A stretch of 64,000 nucleotides of DNA. It comes from Agreia sp. VKM Ac-1783 (GTDB taxonomy: Bacteria > Actinomycetota > Actinomycetes > Actinomycetales > Microbacteriaceae). Below are positions 16,102-25,168 of the stretch, piece by piece. The notes beneath the pieces were generated by a model. The model was given only the letters and a program-made list of their open reading frames with translations, did no database searches and was not told the origin of the DNA. Every line of letters starts with the position of its first letter. Positions within the stretch are counted from its first letter, which is position 1. Both the position numbers and the translations under genes were made by a program. The stretch is from the NCBI RefSeq assembly GCF_900177765.1, contig NZ_FXWI01000001.1, positions 682,001 through 746,000 of the forward strand, written 5' to 3'.

Positions 16102-17651
16102 GGCTGGTTCTCGCGTCGGGCGTGGTTCAGGGTTCGACGTCGCTCACCAAGCGCGCCGATGTCCAGTGCTACCTCGGTATCCCGTTCGCCGCGTCGCCCG
16201 TCGGAGAGTTGCGCTTCCGGCCTCCGCAGCCCGTGGCGCCGTGGGACGGCGAGCTCGAAGCGAAGAAATTCGGGCCGGCTGCACCGCAGAATCCTGACCC
16301 GTTCATGACGGCGAACGACTACTTTCAGCCGCTGAGCTCAGAGGAGGACTGCCTCAATCTCAATGTATGGACTCCGCGGGCTGATGCCCGGGCGCGCCCT
16401 GTCATGGTCTGGATCCACGGCGGTGGCTACATCGGCGGCTCCAACTCGAGCGGCCTCAACAACGGAGCAGAGCTCGCTGCCACCTTCGACGTCGTCGTGG
16501 TCTCGATCAACTACAGGCTGGGTGCGCTGGGCTACTTGCAGCTGGGACACCTGCTCGGCGAGGAGTACGCCGATGCCGGCAACCTCGGGGTTCTCGATCA
16601 GATCGCGGCCCTCGAATGGGTGCGCGACAACATCGCCGCCTTCGGTGGCGATCCGCAGTGCGTGACCGTCTTCGGCGAATCGGCCGGCGGCGCAGCCGTC
16701 GCGACACTGCTCGGCACGCCCCGGGCGGAAGGCCTCTTCCACCGCGCGATCGTGCAGAGCGGAACGGCCGAGCGCGCTCGCAGTCTGCCGGAGTCGGAGG
16801 CGATAACGGCGGCCTTCCTCGATGCGGCGGGCATGACCGAGCAGACCGCGTCGCGACTCCTCGACATGCCACTGGAAGAGGTGCTCGTCGCCCAACAGCG
16901 ATTCGCCGACTCCTTCGCCCGCGGCGTCGTCGGCCTCGCCCTGCCGTTCCAACCGACGATCGACGGCAGAGTGCTGACTGAACTGCCCCTGGATGCCGTG
17001 GCCCGCGGCGTCAACGGCGGCGTGCCCCTGCTGGTGGGCACGAACCGCAACGAGACCTCGTTCTTCACCGAACCGATGTCGGGCGATGGGGACTCTGCTG
17101 AAGCGACGGAATCGAAGCTCGCGGCGGTCTTCGCCGAGGAGCTCTCGGCGGAGACCGGGGACCGTGCCGACTATGAGGCGGTTCTCACCGACGAGCTCGG
17201 CCGTGAACCGCGCGACCGGCAGGTGCTCGAGTCGCTCCTGACCGACAGGCTCTACCGTCAGCCGACGAACCGCCTTCTCGCCGCGCGCGCGTCGAGCACC
17301 GCCGAGACGTATGCGTATCTGTTCACGTGGGAGACCCCTCTGTTCGACGGTCGGCTCGGCGCCTGTCACGTTCTCGACGTTCCTTTCGTCTTTCGCCAGC
17401 TCCACAGAATCGAGGCGGTATCGCTCGTCGGTGAGCATCCGCCGCAGCAGCTCTCAGACTGGATGAGCGCGATCTGGGTGCGCTTCGCGGATACGGGTGT
17501 GCCGACTTCGGCAGCTCTGCCCGAGTGGGCGCCGTACGAGCCGGATGCGCGGTCGACCATGGAGCTGAACACTCGGCCGAGGCTGCTGAGCGACCCTCTT
17601 GCCGGCCTACGCCGATTCTGGCTGGAGATGGCGGAGGTGAGTGCCTCATGA
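16098..17651 (+). CDS. type B carboxylesterase
   Basis: The 517-residue protein is an alpha/beta hydrolase of the carboxylesterase type B (p-nitrobenzyl esterase) family. The oxyanion segment VMVWIHGGGYIGG and the nucleophile elbow FGESAGGAA are clear, and LGACHVLDVPFVF near the C-terminal third supplies the likely catalytic His; the acidic member is probably the Glu in TNRNETSF. No signal peptide is present, so it acts in the cytoplasm. Coded between an importer and CoA-using enzymes with ATGA overlaps on both sides, it probably hydrolyses an imported ester so the freed acid can be activated by the next enzyme. The real substrate is unknown. Confidence 0.92.
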   Translation: MRLVLASGVVQGSTSLTKRADVQCYLGIPFAASPVGELRFRPPQPVAPWDGELEAKKFGPAAPQNPDPFMTANDYFQPLSSEEDCLNLNVWTPRADARARPVMVWIHGGGYIGGSNSSGLNNGAELAATFDVVVVSINYRLGALGYLQLGHLLGEEYADAGNLGVLDQIAALEWVRDNIAAFGGDPQCVTVFGESAGGAAVATLLGTPRAEGLFHRAIVQSGTAERARSLPESEAITAAFLDAAGMTEQTASRLLDMPLEEVLVAQQRFADSFARGVVGLALPFQPTIDGRVLTELPLDAVARGVNGGVPLLVGTNRNETSFFTEPMSGDGDSAEATESKLAAVFAEELSAETGDRADYEAVLTDELGREPRDRQVLESLLTDRLYRQPTNRLLAARASSTAETYAYLFTWETPLFDGRLGACHVLDVPFVFRQLHRIEAVSLVGEHPPQQLSDWMSAIWVRFADTGVPTSAALPEWAPYEPDARSTMELNTRPRLLSDPLAGLRRFWLEMAEVSAS

Positions 17652-18871
17652 CTCTCGAGAACGTGGCGGACGAGGAGGATGAATCGACCGGTGCTCTCGC
17701 GGGCACCCTCGTCGTCGACCTCAGCAGAGCGCTGGCCGGTCCGCACGCGGGCATGATGCTCGGCGATCTCGGTGCGCGGGTGGTCAAGATCGAGGCTGTG
17801 GGCTCGGGAGACGAGACCCGGCGTTGGGGTCCGCCCTTCGTGGGACCGGAGACCGATCTGCAGTCGAGCTACTTTCTGTCGTGCAATCGCAACAAGGAGT
17901 CGCTCGCGCTCGACCTGAAGTCGGCGGCCGACATCCAGATTCTCACGGCGCTTCTCGAGCGCGCCGACGTGGTGATCGAGAACTTCCGCACCGGGGTGAT
18001 GGACAGGCTCGGCCTCTCGATGACCCGGCTGCACGAGATCAATCCCCGGCTGGTCATCCTCTCGATCACCGGGTTCGGCCACGACGGTCCCGAGGCGGGC
18101 CGCGCGGGCTACGACCAGATCGTCCAGGGCGAAGCCGGCCTCATGTCGATCACCGGATCCGGCCCCGACGATCCCCAGCGAGTGGGTGTTCCGATCGCAG
18201 ATCTGCTGTCGGGAATGTACGGCGCCTACGGGGTCGTCGCTGCGCTGCTGGAGCGCACCGTCACCGGCGTCGGCACCGTCGTGCGCACCTCCCTGCTCTC
18301 CGCCGTCGTCGGCGTGCACGCCTTTCAAGGCACGCGGGTGACGGTCGCCGACGAGGTTCCCGAGGCCCAGGGCAATCACCACCCGTCGATCGCGCCCTAC
18401 GGGCTGTTCGGATGCGCAGACGGCGCCGTGCAGATCAGCGTCGGCAACGAGTCGCTCTGGCGCCGTCTCTGCGAGCGGTTCGGTATCGACAGCGCCGACC
18501 CGCTCTTGGCGGACAACGCCCAACGCGTGCGTCACCGTCGACACACGATCGAGGTGGTCGAACGGGCGTTCGCGGGTTTCGATGCGGCCGAGCTGCTGAC
18601 GGCGCTCGCAGAAGCAGGCATCCCCGCGGGCACTGTGCGCAGCCTCGACGAGGTCTATCGGTGGGATCAGGCGATCTCGCAGGGGCTGCTGCTCGAGGTC
18701 GATCATCCGACGCTCGGACCTATCGAGCTTCCCGGGCCACCCATCCGCTTCTTCGCGACCGACGGTCAGAGCGAGCGCGAGACGACCAAGCGCCGGCACC
18801 GACCGCCGCCTTTGCTCGACGAGCACGGTGCGTCTATTCGAGAATGGCTGGGGGAGGGCACACAGAGATGA
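17648..18871 (+). CDS. class III CoA-transferase (CaiB/BaiF family)
   Basis: The start is placed at the ATG overlapping the esterase stop; longer open frame upstream lies inside the esterase gene. The 407-residue protein shows LVVDLSRALAGPHAGMMLGD LGARVVKIE, NRNKESLALDL and GRAGYDQIVQGEAG. The last contains the Asp that forms the acyl anhydride in this family, and VPIADLLSGMYGAYG follows. Class III transferases move CoA between carboxylic acids. Here it would activate an acid, perhaps the one released by the esterase encoded upstream, for the carboxyltransferase encoded next. Donor and acceptor are unknown. Confidence 0.92.
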   Translation: MTLENVADEEDESTGALAGTLVVDLSRALAGPHAGMMLGDLGARVVKIEAVGSGDETRRWGPPFVGPETDLQSSYFLSCNRNKESLALDLKSAADIQILTALLERADVVIENFRTGVMDRLGLSMTRLHEINPRLVILSITGFGHDGPEAGRAGYDQIVQGEAGLMSITGSGPDDPQRVGVPIADLLSGMYGAYGVVAALLERTVTGVGTVVRTSLLSAVVGVHAFQGTRVTVADEVPEAQGNHHPSIAPYGLFGCADGAVQISVGNESLWRRLCERFGIDSADPLLADNAQRVRHRRHTIEVVERAFAGFDAAELLTALAEAGIPAGTVRSLDEVYRWDQAISQGLLLEVDHPTLGPIELPGPPIRFFATDGQSERETTKRRHRPPPLLDEHGASIREWLGEGTQR

Positions 18872-20358
18872 CCGCACCACGCACGAGCGCGACCGCGCTG
18901 ATCTCTCTTCTGACGGATGCGGGCAGTTTTCGCTCGTGGGACGTGGCGCCGATCGATGTGACACCCGACGAGACGTATCGAGCCGAGCTGGCCCGGGCGC
19001 GGGAACGCTCCGGCGTCGACGAGTCGGTCCTCACCGGCGAAGGGCGGATCCGCGGACGCCGGGTCGCGATCGTCGCGTGCGAGTTCGGCTTTCTCGGCGG
19101 CTCGATCGGGTTGGCCGCCGCCGAGCGGCTCGTTCTCGCCATCGAGCGCGCCACACTCGAAGGGCTGCCCATACTCGCGGGCCCCGCCTCGGGCGGAACC
19201 CGCATGCAGGAGGGAACCCTCGCGTTCCTGTCGATGGTGAAGATCTCGGCTGCCGTCTCCCGACACAAGGCCGCGGGTCTGCCCTACCTCGTCTACCTGC
19301 GGCATCCCACCACGGGCGGGGTGTTCGCCTCGTGGGGTTCGCTCGGCAATGTCACGATCGCCGAGCCGAACGCGCTGATCGGGTTTCTCGGCCCTCGCGT
19401 GTACGAGGCCATCTACGGCGAGGCCTTTCCCGAGGGCGTGCAGACCTCGGAGAACCTCTACCGCAACGGGCTCATCGACGGGATCGCGAGCCCCGCGCAG
19501 CTGCCCGAACTCGTCGCGCGGGTGCTCACCGTGCTCGACCGCTCCGCGTCTGCCTCAGTGCCGGAGCCGGAGCGCTGGGACGGCGTGGACGGCGACACGT
19601 GGGACTCGGTCCTGCTGTCGCGGCGTATCGAGCGTCCCGGCATCCGAGCGCTGCTGCACCACGGCGCTCGGCATGTGGTGCCCCTGAACGGCACCGGTCA
19701 GGGCGAGCGCGACCTCGGGCTGGTGCTCGCTCTGGCGAAGTTCGGGTCGAGGTCGTGCGTGGTCATGGGGCAGGACAGGCAGGCGCAGCGGGCTCGAACG
19801 CCGCTCGGCCCGGCGGCGCTGCGCGAGGCGCGGCGAGGCATGCGGCTGGCGACGGATCTGCGGCTTCCACTGGTCACGGTCATCGACACCCCGGGCGCCG
19901 CCCTCTCGACCGAGGCCGAGGAGGGCGGTCTGGCGGGCGAGATCGCGCGTTGCCTGGCCGAACTCGTGATGCATCCCGGGCAGACCATCTCTGTGATCCT
20001 CGGCGAGGGAACGGGCGGCGGTGCCCTCGCTCTTCTGCCGGCCGACCGCACGCTCGCCGGTCGGCACGCGTGGCTCTCGCCACTTCCGCCCGAGGGAGCC
20101 AGCGCGATCGTTCATCGCGACATCACCCACGCGCCACAGATGGCTGCGGCCCAGGGCATCGGCGCAGCCGCGTTGCTCGCGGACGGCATCGTCGACTGGG
20201 TCGTTCCCGAGCTGCCGGATGCCGCGGACGAGCCCGCGAAATTCTGCGCGCGAGTCTCGTCGACTCTCGAGTACTTTTTGGCGGAGCTCCACGAGCAGAG
20301 TTCTGGCCCACGTCTCGAGGCCAGGCTCACTCGATATCGGCGCCTCGGGCTCTCCTAG
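18868..20358 (+). CDS. acyl-CoA carboxyltransferase (fused beta and alpha halves)
   Basis: The 496-residue protein resembles acetyl-CoA carboxylase carboxyltransferase with both crotonase-like halves in one chain. The N-terminal half has ASGGTRMQEG and GGVFASWGSLGN. The C-terminal half has IDTPGAALSTEAEEGGLAGE and VILGEGTGGGALAL, the CoA and biotin oxyanion-hole motifs. The zinc finger of AccD is absent. No biotin carboxylase or biotin carrier gene is next to it, so it must borrow them, or it works as a decarboxylase like the malonate decarboxylase beta-gamma unit. It closes the operon, and its stop overlaps the cofD stop on the other strand by four bases. Confidence 0.85.
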   Translation: MTAPRTSATALISLLTDAGSFRSWDVAPIDVTPDETYRAELARARERSGVDESVLTGEGRIRGRRVAIVACEFGFLGGSIGLAAAERLVLAIERATLEGLPILAGPASGGTRMQEGTLAFLSMVKISAAVSRHKAAGLPYLVYLRHPTTGGVFASWGSLGNVTIAEPNALIGFLGPRVYEAIYGEAFPEGVQTSENLYRNGLIDGIASPAQLPELVARVLTVLDRSASASVPEPERWDGVDGDTWDSVLLSRRIERPGIRALLHHGARHVVPLNGTGQGERDLGLVLALAKFGSRSCVVMGQDRQAQRARTPLGPAALREARRGMRLATDLRLPLVTVIDTPGAALSTEAEEGGLAGEIARCLAELVMHPGQTISVILGEGTGGGALALLPADRTLAGRHAWLSPLPPEGASAIVHRDITHAPQMAAAQGIGAAALLADGIVDWVVPELPDAADEPAKFCARVSSTLEYFLAELHEQSSGPRLEARLTRYRRLGLS

Positions 20359-21356
20359 ACTCCGAGCTCGCGTGCCGTCTTCAGGGCCGCAGCGGCGAGC
20401 ACTCCGCTGACCTCGTCGTCGTGCATCCAGAGCGGCACGGGTCGCGAGCGGATTCCCGCTCCGTGCAGGGCAGGAACGGCCCCGGCATCGGTCGAGTCGA
20501 CGAGCCACGCGTCGAGGATGCCGCCGTTGGTGCGCGCGCCGTAGTGCAGCCCGACGGCCTCGGCGGTGACTCCGACGCCGATCGCTGTAAGGCAGGCGGC
20601 GGCCATGCCTCGGACGGCGGAGCCATCGATGATGGGGGAGACGCCGACGACGGGTGCTCGTGTCGCGGCGATGGCCTCTCGAACGCCGGGGATATCGAGG
20701 GTCGTGCCGATCGAGACGACCGGGTTCGACGGTGCGATCAGCACCACGTCTGCGTCGAGGATGGCGGCACGCGCCTCGGGCGTGATGTTCGCCTCCTCGA
20801 CGCCGCGCTGCACGAAGCCCCGCGTCGGCAGATTGGCGCGATGCTTCACCCACCACTCCTCGAAGTGGATCTCGGTATCGACGCCGTCGTCGGTGACCGA
20901 CACGAAAGTGGGCACGTCGGCGTCGGTCACCGGCAGCAGCCGCACGCCGATCGACGGCCACCGAGACTGGATGCGCTCGGTCGCCTCGGTCAGTCGAAGC
21001 CCCTCGCGCAGAAAGTGCGAGCGGGCGATGTGCGTGCCGAGGTCGAGGTCACCCAGGGTGAACCAGGGCCACCCCACGCCGAAAGCGGTGAGCTCGGCGC
21101 TCACACGCTCGGATTCGCCAGCCCTGCCCCAGCCACGCGCCTCGTCGTTCGCGCCGGCGAGCGAGTACATGATGGAGTCGAGGTCGGGGCACACCTTCAA
21201 ACCGGCGAGCCAGACGTCGTCGCCGGTGTTGACGATCGCGCTCACCTCGTCGGTGTGGCCACCCTCGCCGTCGGGATGAATGATGGACAGATGATGGCGG
21301 AGTCCCCGCAGGAACTTGGCCCCGCCGACACCTCCCGCGAGTACGGCGATCTTCAC
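20355..21356 (-). CDS. cofD: 2-phospho-L-lactate transferase (CofD/FbiA)
   Basis: CofD transfers the phospholactyl or phosphoenolpyruvyl group from the CofC product onto FO, giving F420-0 or its dehydro form. The 333-residue protein opens with MKIAVLAGGVGGAKFLRGL, the family's GTP-site motif, has AIVNTGDDVWLAGLKVCPDL with the FO-binding residues, and later LIAPSNPVVSIGTTL and VGVSPIIDGSAVRGMA, all diagnostic. It is separated from cofE and cofC by the 10-kb transporter operon and points toward it. With the stops overlapping there is no room for a terminator between the two, so read-through antisense RNA is likely. Confidence 0.95.
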   Translation of the reverse strand: MKIAVLAGGVGGAKFLRGLRHHLSIIHPDGEGGHTDEVSAIVNTGDDVWLAGLKVCPDLDSIMYSLAGANDEARGWGRAGESERVSAELTAFGVGWPWFTLGDLDLGTHIARSHFLREGLRLTEATERIQSRWPSIGVRLLPVTDADVPTFVSVTDDGVDTEIHFEEWWVKHRANLPTRGFVQRGVEEANITPEARAAILDADVVLIAPSNPVVSIGTTLDIPGVREAIAATRAPVVGVSPIIDGSAVRGMAAACLTAIGVGVTAEAVGLHYGARTNGGILDAWLVDSTDAGAVPALHGAGIRSRPVPLWMHDDEVSGVLAAAALKTARELGV

Positions 21357-21396
21357 CCGTCGAGTTTATCGCCGCCGCAGCCGCGTTCGAAGCCCA

Positions 21397-22734
21397 TCAC
21401 ATGGCGAGGGCGGCAGCGGCAAGGAGGGCGCCGATCTGGTCGAAGTCGTCGCGGATGCGACCCGCCGTGATGCGGATGAACTGCTCACTCTCGAGGGGAA
21501 CCGCGTAGAACGAGCTTCCGGCGGCCACCTTGATTCCCGATGCGGCGAGCGACAGGATCGCCGCCTTCTCGTCACGCACCCGGAGCCACGTGTTGATGCC
21601 ATCCGAGGGCGAATGCGCGGCGCCCGCGCGAACGAGCGCCTCCGAGAGGGCGCGCTGCCGGGCGTGATACACCCGCCTGGCCTCGGAGATCTGGGTGACG
21701 CTCGGCGATGCGGTGAGCAATTGGTAGAGGATCGTCTGCAGCATGCGAGAGGTCCACCCGGGGCCGACCATGCGCCTCGCGACCACCCGATCGATGATGG
21801 CGGTCGGTCCGCCCAGCGCTCCGATGCGCAGATCGGGGCCGTGCGACTTCGCGAAGCTGCGCACATGCAGCGTGCGGTGCGGAAACCACTGACCGAGGCT
21901 GAAGGCAGGCCCCGTCGTGATCTCGCCCGAGTGATCGTCTTCGATGATTACGGGGTCAGAGACGTGCGACTTGGCCCGAATGACGCGCGCGAGTTCTCGC
22001 GTCCGTTCTTCGGTCAGCGAAACGCCGGTGGGGTTCTGCGCTCGCGGCTGGATGATGATGGCAGCCGGATTGAGATCGAGTGCCGCGGAGAGCAGCTCGG
22101 GCCTCATGCCCTCGGAGTCGATGGCCACGGGGATCGCCTCGACCCCGAGCTGTTCGAGCAGATCGAAGAAGGCGGGGAATCCAGGGCTCTCGACGACGAC
22201 CCTGTCTCCGTAACGCACGATCGCCTCGAGCGACCGGCTGATCGCATCCAGGGCCCCGTCGAGAATCGTGAGGCTCGCGGGCACGAAGGGCCAGGATGCG
22301 CGCAGCTGCTTCTCGAGGTCGGGCAGCACACGCATGTCGAGGTAGCTCGCCGTGTCTGCTCGGGTGGGGACATGACCGAGCGCGAGCGCGAGATCGGGAA
22401 GCAGCAGCGGGTCGGGCGTTCCCGTCGACAGGTCGAGCCTCGCCACGACGTGCGAGCCGGCCAGCTCGCCGAAATGCGGTGGCATCCAGGCTGTCGAGGC
22501 CTCGAGCACGTAACTGCCGGCCCGTCCGCGCGAGGTGATGAGGCCCACCTTAGAGAGAGCCTGCCACGCGTTGCTCACCGTTGCCGGGCTCACGCCGAGC
22601 GCCGCCGCCACGTCACGCACCGTCGGTAGGCGTTCTCCCGATCGCAGTGCGCCGCCTCGAATCAGACGAGAGATGGCTGAGGCTATTCCCTCGGGCGTCT
22701 TCGTCTCGACGGCGTCGGTGATGGTGTCGAGCAC
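21397..22734 (-). CDS. MocR/PdxR-type GntR regulator with aminotransferase domain
   Basis: Residues 1-75 form a GntR winged helix (GIASAISRLIRGGALRSGER, then AAALGVSPATVSNAWQAL), and residues 110-440 an aspartate-aminotransferase fold that uses PLP as sensor. The PLP lysine lies in VRSFAKSHGPDLR and QPRAQNPTG matches the family's Asn motif. The start is a GTG. The gene is divergent from the pyrimidine degradation operon at 22873, with a 138-base shared region that holds a promoter and a perfect inverted repeat, so it most likely controls that operon. The effector may be PLP with an amino acid, for example beta-alanine, which is inference. cofD follows 40 bases after its stop on the same strand. 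Confidence 0.9.
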   Translation of the reverse strand: MLDTITDAVETKTPEGIASAISRLIRGGALRSGERLPTVRDVAAALGVSPATVSNAWQALSKVGLITSRGRAGSYVLEASTAWMPPHFGELAGSHVVARLDLSTGTPDPLLLPDLALALGHVPTRADTASYLDMRVLPDLEKQLRASWPFVPASLTILDGALDAISRSLEAIVRYGDRVVVESPGFPAFFDLLEQLGVEAIPVAIDSEGMRPELLSAALDLNPAAIIIQPRAQNPTGVSLTEERTRELARVIRAKSHVSDPVIIEDDHSGEITTGPAFSLGQWFPHRTLHVRSFAKSHGPDLRIGALGGPTAIIDRVVARRMVGPGWTSRMLQTILYQLLTASPSVTQISEARRVYHARQRALSEALVRAGAAHSPSDGINTWLRVRDEKAAILSLAASGIKVAAGSSFYAVPLESEQFIRITAGRIRDDFDQIGALLAAAALAM

Positions 22735-22765
22735 TCCGGCCGTCCTTTCGTGGTGCGGTCGGCTC

Positions 22766-22794
22766 TTGACTTATTTACGCCGACGTCACAATCT
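22766..22794 (+). promoter_or_regulatory. promoter of the pyrimidine degradation operon
   Basis: TTGACT (22766-22771) and CAATCT (22789-22794) are 17 bases apart and would start transcription near 22802, about 70 bases before the beta-ureidopropionase gene. The first box is close to consensus; the second is weak, which suits an activated promoter. Confidence 0.45.
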
Positions 22795-22814
22795 GAAATC
22801 TAAGAGAAATGTTC

Positions 22815-22840
22815 AACCCCGACAATAACAAAACGGGGTT
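22815..22840. promoter_or_regulatory. inverted repeat AACCCCG-N12-CGGGGTT, candidate MocR operator
   Basis: AACCCCG (22815-22821) and CGGGGTT (22834-22840) match perfectly around an A-rich 12-base spacer. It lies between the MocR regulator and the operon it faces, just downstream of the predicted start point. It could be an operator or an RNA hairpin in the leader. Confidence 0.5.
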
Positions 22841-22872
22841 CGAGCGGAAATGCTCAGCGAGAGGACGATGCA

Positions 22873-23721
22873 ATGACGGTAGTACGCGCAGCACTCACTC
22901 AGGCGACTTGGACCGGCGACAAGGAGTCGATGATCGCCAAGCACGAGCAGTTCGCGCGAGACGCGGCGGCTCAAGGCGCACAGATCATCTGCTTTCAGGA
23001 GCTGTTCTACGGTCCCTACTTCGGGATCATCCAGGATGCGAAGTACTACGACTACGCCGAAGCGGCCGACGGCCCGATCGTGCAGAGGTTCCAGGCGCTG
23101 GCCAAGGAGCTCTCGATGGTCATGGTGCTGCCCATCTACGAAGAGGAGCAGCCCGGCGTTCTCTACAACACCGCGGTCGTCGTCGACGCCGACGGCACCG
23201 TGCGCGGCAAGTACCGCAAGCACCACATCCCCAACCTGCAGCAGTTCTGGGAGAAGTTCTACTTCCGCCCCGGCAACCTGGGCTACCCGGTGTTCGACAC
23301 CGCCGTCGGCAAGGTCGGCGTCTACATCTGCTACGACCGCCACTTCCCCGAGGGCTGGCGCGAACTCGGCCTGAACGGCGCACAGATCGTCTTCAACCCG
23401 TCGGCCACGAAGCCCGGCCTCTCGAACCGCCTCTGGGAGCTCGAGCAGCCCGCGGCCGCGGCGGCGAACCAGTACTACATCGGCGCGAACAATCGCATCG
23501 GCACCGAGACCGAGGAGTTCGGCGACGACGCCGTCACCTTCTACGGCAGCTCGTACTTCGTCGACCCGCGTGGCAACTACGTCGGCGACGTCGCCTCCAC
23601 CGACACCGAGGAGATCGTCGTGCGCGACCTCGACCTCGAGGTCTTGCGCGAGGTGCGCAACTCGTGGCAGTTCTATCGTGATCGCCGCCCCGACTCCTAC
23701 GTGGCGACGGTCGCGCCGTAA
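22873..23721 (+). CDS. beta-ureidopropionase / N-carbamoyl amino acid amidohydrolase
   Basis: The 282-residue protein belongs to the nitrilase superfamily. The catalytic triad is visible: Glu43 in CFQELF, Lys116 in YRKHHIPN and Cys153 in YICYDRHFPEGW. The family's N-carbamoyl hydrolases release CO2 and ammonia from N-carbamoyl-beta-alanine or related ureido acids, the third step of reductive pyrimidine breakdown. Because dihydropyrimidinase is encoded next (17 bases away) and makes exactly such compounds, beta-ureidopropionase is the best assignment; N-carbamoyl amino acid hydrolase acting on hydantoin products is the alternative. First gene of the operon facing the MocR regulator. Confidence 0.9.
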   Translation: MTVVRAALTQATWTGDKESMIAKHEQFARDAAAQGAQIICFQELFYGPYFGIIQDAKYYDYAEAADGPIVQRFQALAKELSMVMVLPIYEEEQPGVLYNTAVVVDADGTVRGKYRKHHIPNLQQFWEKFYFRPGNLGYPVFDTAVGKVGVYICYDRHFPEGWRELGLNGAQIVFNPSATKPGLSNRLWELEQPAAAAANQYYIGANNRIGTETEEFGDDAVTFYGSSYFVDPRGNYVGDVASTDTEEIVVRDLDLEVLREVRNSWQFYRDRRPDSYVATVAP

Positions 23722-23738
23722 CGGGAAGGGCGACAGAC

Positions 23739-25160
23739 ATGGCAACGACGCTGATCACCGGCGGAACGGTCGTCTCCTCGACCGGCCGCGCCCGCGCAGA
23801 TGTGCTCATCGACGGCGAGACGATCGCCGCGGTCCTCGAGCCCGGCTCCGTGCTTCTCGGCACCGACCTCACGTCGGCCGTCGACACGGTCATCGACGCC
23901 ACGGGCAAGTACGTGATTCCGGGCGGCATCGACGCCCACACCCATATGCAGATGCCGTTCGGCGGAACCGAGGCATCCGACACGTTCGAGACCGGAACCC
24001 GGGCAGCGGCTTGGGGCGGAACGACCACGATCGTCGACTTCGCGATCCAGTCGTACGGCGAGAAGGTCCAGGATGGCCTGGTGGCGTGGCACGAGAAGGC
24101 GGCCGGCAACTGCGCCATCGACTACGGCTTCCACCAGATCATCGGCGATGTCAACGAGGAGTCCTTGCGGGCGATGGACGGCCTCCTCGACGAGGGCGTC
24201 TCGAGCTTCAAGCTCTTCATGGCCTACCCCGGCGTCTTTCTCAGCAACGACGGTCAGATCCTTCAGGCCATGCAGAAGTCGGCGGCCACCGGGCTCATGA
24301 CGATGATGCACGCCGAGAACGGATCGGCCATCGATGTTTTCGCGCAGCAGCTGGTGAAAGACGGCTACACCGAGCCCTACTACCACGGCGTCTCGCGACC
24401 GTGGCAGATGGAGGAGGAGGCCACGCACCGCGCGATCATGCTGGCGAACCTCACGGGTGCGCCGCTCTACGTGGTGCACGTCTCCGCGAAGCAGGCGGTC
24501 GGCCAGATCGCCACGGCCCGCGACAACGGCCAGAACGTCTACGGCGAGACCTGCCCGCAGTACCTCTATCTCTCGCTCGAAGACAATCTGGGCGCGGAGG
24601 GGTTCGAGGGCGCCAAGTGGGTGTGCTCGACGCCGCTGCGCTCCAAGCACGAGCACCACCAGGATCAGCTCTGGCAGGCGCTCCGCACCAATGACATCCA
24701 GATGGTCTCGACCGACCACTGCCCCTTCTGCATGAAGGGCCAGAAGGAGCTGGGCGTGGGCAACTTCACCAAGATCCCCAACGGAATCGGCTCGGTCGAG
24801 CACCGCATGGATCTGCTCTATCAAGGTGTCGTCAACGGCCACATCTCGCTGGAGCGCTGGGTCGAGATCACCTCGACCACACCCGCCCGCATGTTCGGCA
24901 TGTACGGCAAGAAGGGCGTCATCCAGCCCGGAGCGGACGCCGACATCCTCGTCTACGACCCGAACGGCCACACGTCGATCGGCTACGAGAAGACGCACCA
25001 CATGAACCTCGACTACTCCGCCTACGAGGGCTACGAGATCGACGGTCACGTCGACACCGTCCTCTCGCGAGGAAAAGTCGTGGTCGACGACAATCAGTAC
25101 CTCGGCGCCAAGGGCGACGGCAGGTTCATCAAGCGCGGCCTCTCGCAGTACCTCATCTAA
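23739..25160 (+). CDS. hydA: dihydropyrimidinase / hydantoinase
   Basis: A 473-residue cyclic amidohydrolase. GGIDAHTHMQMPFGG holds the first two metal-binding His residues, FKLFMAYPG the lysine (Lys158) that is carboxylated to bridge two zinc ions, HAENG and VVHVSAK further ligands, and MVSTDHCPF the catalytic Asp. The enzyme opens dihydrouracil or dihydrothymine to the N-carbamoyl acid in the cytoplasm. The product feeds the amidohydrolase encoded just upstream. A purely hydantoin-directed role is possible since members act on 5-substituted hydantoins as well. The luciferase-like gene follows after only 8 bases. Confidence 0.93.
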   Translation: MATTLITGGTVVSSTGRARADVLIDGETIAAVLEPGSVLLGTDLTSAVDTVIDATGKYVIPGGIDAHTHMQMPFGGTEASDTFETGTRAAAWGGTTTIVDFAIQSYGEKVQDGLVAWHEKAAGNCAIDYGFHQIIGDVNEESLRAMDGLLDEGVSSFKLFMAYPGVFLSNDGQILQAMQKSAATGLMTMMHAENGSAIDVFAQQLVKDGYTEPYYHGVSRPWQMEEEATHRAIMLANLTGAPLYVVHVSAKQAVGQIATARDNGQNVYGETCPQYLYLSLEDNLGAEGFEGAKWVCSTPLRSKHEHHQDQLWQALRTNDIQMVSTDHCPFCMKGQKELGVGNFTKIPNGIGSVEHRMDLLYQGVVNGHISLERWVEITSTTPARMFGMYGKKGVIQPGADADILVYDPNGHTSIGYEKTHHMNLDYSAYEGYEIDGHVDTVLSRGKVVVDDNQYLGAKGDGRFIKRGLSQYLI

Positions 25161-25168
25161 GGGACCCA

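Noticed and set aside
18828-21470. Very long open frame of 880 codons crossing the carboxyltransferase and cofD genes
   Set aside because: It is an out-of-frame reading of two well-supported genes, rich in Arg, Gly and His with no domain; high GC leaves few stops in such shadow frames.
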